A stretch of DNA of 64,000 nt from contig NZ_AP026562.1 in assembly GCF_025997855.1 (NCBI RefSeq), forward strand, positions 186,001 through 250,000, in the 5' to 3' direction. Shown here piece after piece: positions 57,519 to 64,000 of this stretch. Position 1 is the first letter of the stretch. Each line of letters opens with the position of its first letter. The position numbers and the translations under genes were made by a program. This DNA comes from Deinococcus aetherius. Lineage in GTDB: Bacteria > Deinococcota > Deinococci > Deinococcales > Deinococcaceae. The notes beneath the pieces were generated by a model, which saw only the letters and a list, made by a program, of their open reading frames with translations, made no database searches and had not been told where the DNA came from.

Positions 57519-58423
57519 GCGCGTTCTCCCCGGCCCAGCACCCTCGACTGGAGCAGCGAGGCGGCCAGGATGACCACCATCAGCACCACGCCGATGGTCG
57601 AGGCGTAGCCGCCGTGCTGCTGCTGGAAGCCCTCGCGGTAGGAGTACAGGAGCAGCACGAGCGTCTTGTCGAAGGGGCCGCCCGCCGTGAGCAGGTAGAC
57701 CTGATCGAAGATCTTGAACTGGGCGATGAGTTGCAGCAGCAGCACGAGGCTGGTCACCGGCCAGAGGTTGGGCCAGGTGATCGAGCGGAACAGCCGGAAG
57801 CCCGACGCCCCGTCGAGCGCGGCGGCCTCGTAGATCTCCGGGGGGATGTTCTGAAGCCCGGCGATGAACAGCAGGATGTTGAAGCCCACCGTCCACCAGA
57901 TCGTCACGAACGCGACGGCGGGCATGGCCCACACCGGGTCCTGGAACCACGCGACGGTGCTGTGGGTCATGGTGTTCACGATCCCGAAGTTCGAGTCCAG
58001 CACCCAGTTCCAGATGTTGGTGACCACGCTGACCGGCAGAACGTAGGGCAGGAAGAAGCAGGCGAGCACCAGCCCCTTGAGCCGGTTCAATCTCGTCACC
58101 AGCAGGGCCAGCCCCAAACCGACGAGCGTGTTGGGCACGACCGTCAGCAGGATGAAGTACAGCGTGTTCAGGAGCGCCGTCCAGAAGGTGGGCTCGCGCA
58201 ACAGCCGCGCGTAGTTGCTCAGCCCCACGTACTCCCCCTGCCCGGTGAGGTCGGCGTTGGTGAGGCTCAGTTGCAACACCCGCAGGGAGGGGTAGATCAG
58301 GAACACCAGGTAGAGCAGGACGAACGGCGCGACCATCAGGAGGGCCGTGACGCCCCGCCTGCGGAGCTGGACCTGCTTTTCCTGGCTAGCCAGACGCCCC
58401 GGTTTGGAAACGGTTTCGAGCAT
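57515..58423 (-). CDS. carbohydrate ABC permease (MalF type), arabino-oligosaccharide importer
   Basis: 302 residues with six spans and YEAAALDGASGFRLFRSITW as coupling loop. ATG 58423 has AAAGGAG about 11 bases upstream, a slightly long spacing. It is placed directly after the binding-protein gene, separated by a stem-loop. Confidence 0.9.
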   Translation of the reverse strand: MLETVSKPGRLASQEKQVQLRRRGVTALLMVAPFVLLYLVFLIYPSLRVLQLSLTNADLTGQGEYVGLSNYARLLREPTFWTALLNTLYFILLTVVPNTLVGLGLALLVTRLNRLKGLVLACFFLPYVLPVSVVTNIWNWVLDSNFGIVNTMTHSTVAWFQDPVWAMPAVAFVTIWWTVGFNILLFIAGLQNIPPEIYEAAALDGASGFRLFRSITWPNLWPVTSLVLLLQLIAQFKIFDQVYLLTAGGPFDKTLVLLLYSYREGFQQQHGGYASTIGVVLMVVILAASLLQSRVLGRGERA

Positions 58424-58462
58424 GACGCCGGGTTCTCCTTTCCCGTGGGGCTGGGAAACGCA

Positions 58463-58493
58463 AAGGGGGAAGGCCACGGCCGCCTTCCCCCTT
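58463..58493 (-). terminator. stem-loop between binding-protein and permease genes
   Basis: AAGGGGGAAGGC and GCCTTCCCCCTT form a perfect 12-bp stem with a 7-base loop (58475-58481), 7 bases after the binding-protein stop. There is no U tract, so it probably protects the upstream mRNA and sets the binding-protein:permease ratio. Compare 3600-3638. Confidence 0.55.
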
Positions 58494-58499
58494 CCCCCC

Positions 58500-59803
58500 T
58501 TACTTGTTGAAGTTCTGGAGGGCCGTTTTGAACTTACTCATGGCCTGGTCAACGCTGATCTGCCCCAGCAGCACGGGCGTGAAGTTGTTGCCGACCGCGT
58601 CGTACACCGGGCCGCCCACACCGAAGATGGGCAGGGTGGGCTCCAGGGTCGCGTCCCTGGCCGAGGTCGCGCTGTACTGCACGTTGGGCTGGAGGGCCTT
58701 GAAGGCCGCGCTGCTTTGGGTGGGCAGGTAAGCGGGGATGTGACCGCCACCTGCCCAGGTCAGGCCGCCCTGCTTCTGCACGTACCCGACAAAGGTCATC
58801 ACGGCCTTGAGTTTCTCCGGGCTGAGCTGGCCCTTGGCGTTGGCGGGGATCGCCAGCATGTGCGAGTCAGCCCAGGTCTTCTGGTTGGCGTACAGCTTGG
58901 GGAAGCTCACCACGCCGTAGTCGAACTTGAGGGTGCCCTTGGCCTTGGCGTCCACCAGGGTGGGCACCTCCCAGTTGCCATTCGCCATGATCGCGGTGCG
59001 TCCGGAGGTGAACAGGGCCACGTTCGCCGGTACTGGGTGTTCTTGGGGATCAGGCCCTCCTTGGCCCAGTCCGCCATGACCTGAAGGGCCACCTTGCCCT
59101 TGGTGTCGAGGTCCGTCAGGTCGAGCTTGCCGTTCCGCACCAGCGTCCCGCCCTGTTGCAGGAACAGGGTGTACCACAGCCGCCAGACGTTGGCGGGGTC
59201 TTGGTTGGTGCTCAGGCCCAGGGGTGTCACGCCGGTTTTGGCCTTGATCTGGCGCAGCATGGCCGTCATGCCCGCGACGCTGTTCACGCCCGTGAGCTGA
59301 CCATTGGCGCCCAGCACACCCGCCTTCTTCAGCAGGTCCTTGTTGAGGTACAGCACGAAGGTGTGCGTGTCGAGCGGGACCGCGTACCAGCCCGCCTGCC
59401 CGGACTGCACCTTGGCGTCCCCGGTCATGGTGTTCACCAGGTTCGCCTGGAAGTCGGCGGGCTTCAGGCCTCCCTGAGCCAGCTCAGCCGCCGTGAGGGG
59501 ACGCAGGTCCTTGCCTTGCAGGCCCGCAGGCAGGTGCGACAGGTGATAGGTCATCACGTCGGGCACCTGGCCGGAGACTACACCGGTATGCACCTTGGTG
59601 TAGAAGGGATTCCCCCACGTCTGCGTCGTGCGCTGCACCACGATGTCCTTCTGCGAGCTGTTGAAGGTGTCCACGATCTGCTTCATGCGGGCGCCGTCGC
59701 CGCCCCCGAAGAAGTCCCAGAACACGATCTTGGTCTGCGCGTGGGCGGCGCTGGCGAGAGCAGCGGACACCGTGAGGCCGAGGGTGATCATCCTGTGACG
59801 CAT
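58500..59803 (-). pseudogene. sugar-binding protein of arabinose importer, single-base deletion near 59,031
   Basis: A ~434-residue family-1 binding protein with signal MRHRMITLGLTVSAALASAA and IVFWDFFGGGDGARMKQIVD. The first frame runs to LIPKNTQY; the next frame continues at once with PANVALFTSGRTAIMANGNW to a stop at 58500. Restoring one C in TACCGGCGAAC near 59,031 gives a seamless protein. Either a sequencing error or a recent null mutation that would disable the importer. Confidence 0.8.
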
Positions 59804-59927
59804 ACATTCCTCCAGGGGGAGCGACGTGCGAGGGGCCGGGCGCGGAGCGCGGGAAGCGGCGAACGCAGCCGGAGAACCGGCAGGGGCAGAGCGCGAGGCG
59901 AACCGTCAGGCCGATCTGGGTTGTTGA

Positions 59928-59969
59928 TGTGAACGATCACAGCTTAAACATCCTGTGAAGTTCTGTCAA
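59928..59969 (-). promoter_or_regulatory. repressed promoter of the importer operon with LacI-type operator
   Basis: On the minus strand TTGACA (59964-59969), 17 bases, TAAGCT (59941-59946). The 14-bp operator (59928-59941; TGTGAACGATCACA on the plus strand) begins on the last base of the -10 box and covers the start site. The operator is a near-perfect palindrome and is the reverse complement of the one at 61,633. Confidence 0.85.
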
Positions 59970-59984
59970 GCCATCGGGGACCCT

Positions 59985-61520
59985 TCAGCCCCGCGTGTGC
60001 TGAGTCAGCAGGGCGGTGAAGGATAGGGGCGGCAATTCCAGCGTGACGGCGCGGCCCTCCATGTGGGGAGGGGTGAACTCGTAGGGCACCACGTTGTCCG
60101 GCTGCTCGAAGGAGTTGCCCGCGAAGGGGTCCTCGCCGTGCATCTGCCAGGCGCGCGTCACGCTCTGCGGCGCCTCGTCCTCCCAGCAGAGGTGCAGGGT
60201 CAGCGGCTGGGTTTGCGAGCGGTTTACCAAGAACACCCCGCCCTTACCGGTAGCCGGATCGAAGCTGGCGGAGGCGTCGAGCTGGGGGACGTCGCCGTAG
60301 CGCTTGGTTGCCCGCAGCGGCGCCTTGACCAGCGCGTCCAGCGCGTACCCGCTCGCGTGGTTGCTGAAGATCGTCAGCGGGTAGAAGATGGTCTGCTTGA
60401 ACATCCCGTCCTTGCGGGTCATGATCGGCGCGATCACGTTCACGATCTGCGCGATGCAGGCTATCTTCACGATGTCGGCCTTGCGCAGGAAGGTGTTCAG
60501 CCAGGTCGCCACCACGAGGGCGTCCTCCAGGTTGTACTCCTCCTCCAGGATGTGCGGGGCCTCGCTCCACTCGCCGTCCCCGCCCTTGGCGCGGTACCAG
60601 ACGTTCCACTCGTCCCAGCAGAGGTGGACATTCTTTTTGGAACGCTTCTTCGCCTTCGCCACGCGAATGGCGGCGCCGAGCGTGTCGGCGTGTTCCTCAA
60701 AGTGGAGGCTGCTCGCCAGGTAGGAGTCGGTGTCCACCGGCAATCTCTCGGTGTTCGAGATGGTCGGGTAGGGGTTGGCCGCGTAGTGGTGCATCGAGAA
60801 GTAGTCGATGTGGTCGTAGGCATGGCCCAGCACCGTCATGTCCCAGTCGGGGTAGCCGGGCATGGCGGTCGCGGACGAGCCACAGGCGATGGTCTGGATC
60901 GTGGGGTCCATCCAGCGCATCAACTTGGCAGCCTGCACGGCCTTCTCGGCATAGGTCGCCGCGTCCATCTGGCCGATCTGCCAGGGACCGTCCATCTCGT
61001 TGCCCAGGCACCAGTACTTCACGCCGTAGGGCTCGGGGTGGCCGTTTTTGGCGCGCAGATCGCTGTAGAGCGTGCCGGTGGGCAGGTTCAGGTACTCGAC
61101 GAGGTCGGCGGCCTCCTGAATCGTGCCCGTGCCCAGGTTGACCGCCCACATAGGCTCGGTGCCAATCTCCCGGGCGAACTCCATGAACTCGTGCGGGCCG
61201 AACTGGTTGGTCTCAATGGAGCGCCAGGCCAGGGCGCGGCGGCGGGGGCGCTGTTCCTTCGGCCCGATGCCGTCCGTCCAGCGGTAGCCCGACACGAAGT
61301 TCCCGCCCGGGTAACGCATGATGCGGTAATTGGTCTCCCTCAGCGCAGCCACCACATCTTGCCGGATGCCGTTCTCATCGGCCAGGGGTGAGCCAGGGTC
61401 GTAGATGCCCTCGTAGATGCAGCGGCCCATGTGCTCGGCAAAGCCCCCGAAGATCAGCGGGGAGATTTCGGCGATGGTGCGCTGGGTATTGAGGGAGACG
61501 GTCGCACGGTTCTGGTCCAC
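59985..61520 (-). CDS. alpha-L-arabinofuranosidase, GH51
   Basis: 511 residues. The acid/base Glu is in KYWCLGNEMDGPW (~178) and the nucleophile Glu in LCWDEWNVWYR (~304); RYPGGNFVSGYRWTDGIGP is the GH51 N-terminal signature. There is no signal peptide, so it acts inside the cell on imported arabino-oligosaccharides, releasing L-arabinose. GTG 61520 with AAAGGA eight bases upstream is the start; a longer frame is unlikely. Confidence 0.92.
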   Translation of the reverse strand: MDQNRATVSLNTQRTIAEISPLIFGGFAEHMGRCIYEGIYDPGSPLADENGIRQDVVAALRETNYRIMRYPGGNFVSGYRWTDGIGPKEQRPRRRALAWRSIETNQFGPHEFMEFAREIGTEPMWAVNLGTGTIQEAADLVEYLNLPTGTLYSDLRAKNGHPEPYGVKYWCLGNEMDGPWQIGQMDAATYAEKAVQAAKLMRWMDPTIQTIACGSSATAMPGYPDWDMTVLGHAYDHIDYFSMHHYAANPYPTISNTERLPVDTDSYLASSLHFEEHADTLGAAIRVAKAKKRSKKNVHLCWDEWNVWYRAKGGDGEWSEAPHILEEEYNLEDALVVATWLNTFLRKADIVKIACIAQIVNVIAPIMTRKDGMFKQTIFYPLTIFSNHASGYALDALVKAPLRATKRYGDVPQLDASASFDPATGKGGVFLVNRSQTQPLTLHLCWEDEAPQSVTRAWQMHGEDPFAGNSFEQPDNVVPYEFTPPHMEGRAVTLELPPLSFTALLTQHTRG

Positions 61521-61604
61521 GGGGCGTCCTTTCGGGCGGGGGAAGGCGTGAACTCCGCGAGGTCGCACGGGAGCGTGCGGCGGAACCCTCCGCCGGGGCG
61601 AGCG

Positions 61605-61655
61605 TTGACAGGCTGACCCCCCCAGCATACGATGTGATCGTTCACAGTCAAGCCC
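61605..61655. promoter_or_regulatory. divergent araB / GH51 promoters sharing one operator
   Basis: Plus strand: TTGACA (61605-61610), 17 bases, TACGAT (61628-61633), with the operator TGTGATCGTTCACA (61633-61646) starting on the last base of the -10. Minus strand: TTGACT, 16 bases, TATGCT overlap the same operator, placing it between the -35 and -10 of the GH51 promoter. One bound repressor should block both. Confidence 0.8.
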
Positions 61656-61768
61656 GCCCCCACTTCCTGCCTCGCCACCTCCTCCCCGGCGTCCCCGAGG
61701 TGGTGCCCCCGCCCGGACGCCACGGAGGCATCCCTTGTCATCTGTTTTTCCCCTCCCGGAGGCCCGAC

Positions 61769-63415
61769 ATGGCTGAGCGTTATGCGGTCGGCGTCGATTT
61801 CGGCAGCGAGTCGGGCCGCGCCGTGATCGTCCGCGTCTCCGACGGCGCAGTGCTGGGCGAAGGCGTGACGCCCTACGCCCACGTCGTGATGGACCGCACC
61901 CTGCCCACCGAAGAGAAACTGGGCAAGGAATGGGCCCTGCAACACCCCCAGGACTACCTGGACGTGTTCCAGCAGGCCGTGCCCGCCGCGCTGAAGGCGT
62001 CCGGCGTCTTCCCAGACGACGTAATCGGCATCGGCATCGACTTCACCGCCTGTACGATGATGCCGACCACGGCGGACGGCACACCGCTATGCTTCCTCCC
62101 CGAGTACGCGCGCCGCCCGCACGCCTGGGTGAAGCTCTGGAAGCACCACGCCTCACAGCCCCAGGCCGACCGCATCAACGCGCTGGCCGAGGGGCGCGGC
62201 GAGTTCTGGCTGCCCCGCTACGGCGGCAAGCAGTCCTCGGAGTGGTTCTTCGCCAAGGCGCTCCAGATTCTGGAGGAGGACCCGGAGATGTACGGGGCCA
62301 GTGAACGGCTGATTGAGGCCGCCGACTGGGTGGTGTGGCAACTGACGGGCGTGGAGACGCGCAACGCCTGCACGGCGGGGTACAAGGCGATCCACCAGGA
62401 CGGGCACTTCCCGGACCAGGGCTACTTCGCGGAACTGCACCCGGACTTCGCGGATGTGGTTCAGACGCGGATGAAGGAGGACCTGGCACCCCTCGGAGGC
62501 AAGGCCGGGGAACTTACTCCGCGGGCCGCCGGGTGGACGGGCCTGAAGCCCGGGACCGCCATCGCCGTCGCCAACGTGGACGCGCACGTCACCCTGCCCG
62601 CCGCCGGAGTCACGGAGCCGGGGCGGCTGGTGGCGATTATGGGCACCTCGACCTGCCATGTCCTCCTCGGGGACACCTTGCGCGAGGTGCCGGGCATGTG
62701 CGGGGTCGTGCCGGGCGGGGTCGTGCCGGGCCTGTACGGCTACGAGGCGGGGCAGAGCGGCGTAGGTGACATCTTCGCCTGGTTTGTGAAGAACGGCGTG
62801 CCGCCCGAGTACCACGAGCAGGCGAAACGGGAGGGGATTAACCTCCACGCTCTGCTGGAGCGGGAAGCGTCCACTCAAGCGCCCGGCGAACACGGCCTGG
62901 TGGCGCTCGACTGGATCAACGGCAACCGCAGCGTGCTGGTAGACGCGAACCTCAGTGGCATGATTCTGGGGCTGACGCTGGGCACCCGCGCGCCCGACAT
63001 CTACCGCGCCCTGATCGAGGCGACGGCTTACGGGACCCGTGTGATCGTCGAGAACTTCGAGGGGAGCGGTGTGCCCGTGAACGAAATCGTCATCTCCGGC
63101 GGCCTCAAGCGCAACCGGATGCTCATGCAGATTTACGCGGACGTGACAGGCCGCCCGCTGAGCGTTCTCGACGTGGAGCAGGGTCCGGCGGTGGGAAGCG
63201 CGATGCACGCGGCGGTGGCAGCGGGCGAGTACCCAGACATCTTTGCCGCGGCGAAGTGCATGGGCAAGGTGCGGCGGGAGGCCTTTGTGCCGGACGCGAA
63301 AAACCAGCGCACCTACGACAGGCTCTACGGTGAATACGTCAGCCTGCATGACTACTTCGGACGCGGCGCGAACGAGGTCATGCACCGCCTGAAAGCGATG
63401 AGGAGGGCGGACTGA
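61769..63415 (+). CDS. araB: ribulokinase
   Basis: A 548-residue FGGY-family kinase phosphorylating L-ribulose to L-ribulose 5-phosphate. YAVGVDFGSESGRAVIVRVS starts the protein; GIGIDFTACTMMPTTADGTP, YGGKQSSEWFFAKALQIL, ALDWINGNRSVLVDANLSG and EIVISGGLKRNRMLMQIYAD are AraB-specific blocks. CCGGAGG precedes ATG 61769. Its stop overlaps the araD start by one base. Confidence 0.95.
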   Translation: MAERYAVGVDFGSESGRAVIVRVSDGAVLGEGVTPYAHVVMDRTLPTEEKLGKEWALQHPQDYLDVFQQAVPAALKASGVFPDDVIGIGIDFTACTMMPTTADGTPLCFLPEYARRPHAWVKLWKHHASQPQADRINALAEGRGEFWLPRYGGKQSSEWFFAKALQILEEDPEMYGASERLIEAADWVVWQLTGVETRNACTAGYKAIHQDGHFPDQGYFAELHPDFADVVQTRMKEDLAPLGGKAGELTPRAAGWTGLKPGTAIAVANVDAHVTLPAAGVTEPGRLVAIMGTSTCHVLLGDTLREVPGMCGVVPGGVVPGLYGYEAGQSGVGDIFAWFVKNGVPPEYHEQAKREGINLHALLEREASTQAPGEHGLVALDWINGNRSVLVDANLSGMILGLTLGTRAPDIYRALIEATAYGTRVIVENFEGSGVPVNEIVISGGLKRNRMLMQIYADVTGRPLSVLDVEQGPAVGSAMHAAVAAGEYPDIFAAAKCMGKVRREAFVPDAKNQRTYDRLYGEYVSLHDYFGRGANEVMHRLKAMRRAD

Positions 63416-64000
63416 TGTACGAGGACCTGCGAGCGGACCTCACCCGGCTGCACCTGGCACTGCCGAAAAACGGCCTGGTCACCTGGACGAGCGGCAACAT
63501 CAGCGCCCGCGCCGGGGAGCACATGGTCATCAAGCCCAGCGGCGTCACCTTCGAGGACCTGACGCCCCAGAGCATGGTCGTCACCGATATGGAGGCGAAC
63601 GTGGTGGAGGGCGACTTCAGCCCCTCGTCGGACACCGCCACCCACGCCTACATCTACCGCCACCTGCCGGAGGTCGGCGGCATCGTCCACACCCACAGCC
63701 CCTACGCGACCGCCTGGGCCGCCAACGCCCGCGAGATTCCCTGCATCCTGACCGCGATGGCCGACGAGTTCGGCGGGCCGATCCCCTGCGGCGGCTTCGC
63801 GCTCATCGGCGGCGAGGAGATCGGCGCGGAGGTCGTGCGGGTGCTGCGCGGGCACCGCTCGCCCGCGATCATCCTGCAAAACCACGGAGTCTTCACGGTC
63901 GGCAAGACGCCGGGAGCCGCCCTCAAGGCCGCCGTGATGTGTGAGGACGTGGCGCGCACCGTCTTCCTCGCCTTCCAGCTCGGGGCCGTCCAACTCATCG
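63415..64000 (+). CDS. araD: L-ribulose-5-phosphate 4-epimerase (partial, runs off window)
   Basis: The first 195 codons are visible. TSGNISARAG and VIKPSGVTFEDL bind substrate; HTHSPYATAWAANA carries the zinc-binding His pair and IILQNHGVFTVG a further metal His. It converts L-ribulose 5-phosphate to D-xylulose 5-phosphate. It is coupled to araB (TGATG). The isomerase araA is not in the window and is likely just beyond. Confidence 0.93.
   Translation, partial: MYEDLRADLTRLHLALPKNGLVTWTSGNISARAGEHMVIKPSGVTFEDLTPQSMVVTDMEANVVEGDFSPSSDTATHAYIYRHLPEVGGIVHTHSPYATAWAANAREIPCILTAMADEFGGPIPCGGFALIGGEEIGAEVVRVLRGHRSPAIILQNHGVFTVGKTPGAALKAAVMCEDVARTVFLAFQLGAVQLI

Overview
The window is a high-GC bacterial chromosome segment that most likely comes from a Deinococcus species. 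Supporting signs are the gene families, several TTGACA / TANNNT promoters, one probable leaderless start, and an IS6-type element. Species cannot be named from the sequence alone. No rRNA, tRNA or CRISPR array was seen.

Region by region: (1) 1-5.2 kb: a partial RocB-like M20 hydrolase, a divergent LysR regulator, and a three-gene sugar ABC importer. (2) 5.2-6.0 kb: a PemK/MazF toxin with an HTH antitoxin. (3) 6.2-12.4 kb: GH3 hexosaminidase, two stand-alone receiver proteins, aldo/keto reductase and acyl-CoA synthetase. (4) 12.6-14.3 kb: Wzz/BY-kinase for polysaccharide export. (5) 14.6-17.2 kb: a decayed GH78 rhamnosidase and two frameshifted unknown genes. (6) 17.2-24.9 kb: an SDR/FAD oxidoreductase pair, a BenE transporter and a YnjBCD-type ABC importer. 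(7) 25.2-29.3 kb: a broken HxlR-type regulator diverging from a DHFR-like/VOC/HhH/DUF/MFS-efflux set. (8) 29.7-33.0 kb: a secreted protein, a lipoprotein, and a TPR plus O-antigen-ligase pair. (9) 33.3-43.6 kb: a long minus-strand exopolysaccharide operon (Ugd, Uxs, Wzx, Wzy, glycosyltransferases, WbaP) whose middle part is clearly AT-richer than its surroundings. (10) 44.4-52.3 kb: an envelope/stress neighbourhood of PRC-barrel, fasciclin, AI-2E and WGxxGxxG proteins, plus fossils of a BON protein, a response regulator, a transposase and a PRC-barrel gene. (11) 52.3-53.9 kb: an IS6-family remnant abutting the 3' part of a DnaE2-type polymerase gene. (12) 54.2-64.0 kb: a response regulator and an L-arabinose system (LacI-type regulator, ABC importer, GH51 arabinofuranosidase, AraB, partial AraD).

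Two regulatory findings stand out. First, three promoters in the 48-52 kb neighbourhood share one layout: CTCAG-N6-CTCAG, then a TANNNT -10 box exactly 32 bases further on. They lie before a PRC-barrel operon, a PRC-barrel fragment and the WGxxGxxG gene. The 11-bp direct repeat is typical of sites for OmpR-type response regulators, so this looks like an undescribed local regulon. Second, the arabinose genes carry two copies of one 14-bp operator (TGTGATCGTTCACA and its reverse complement), each starting on the last base of a TTGACA-17-TANNNT promoter. This is textbook repression, and one copy probably serves divergent promoters.

Several genes carry single-base indels, two of them in or next to C runs (about 15,795 and 59,031). 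These may be assembly errors rather than true pseudogenes.
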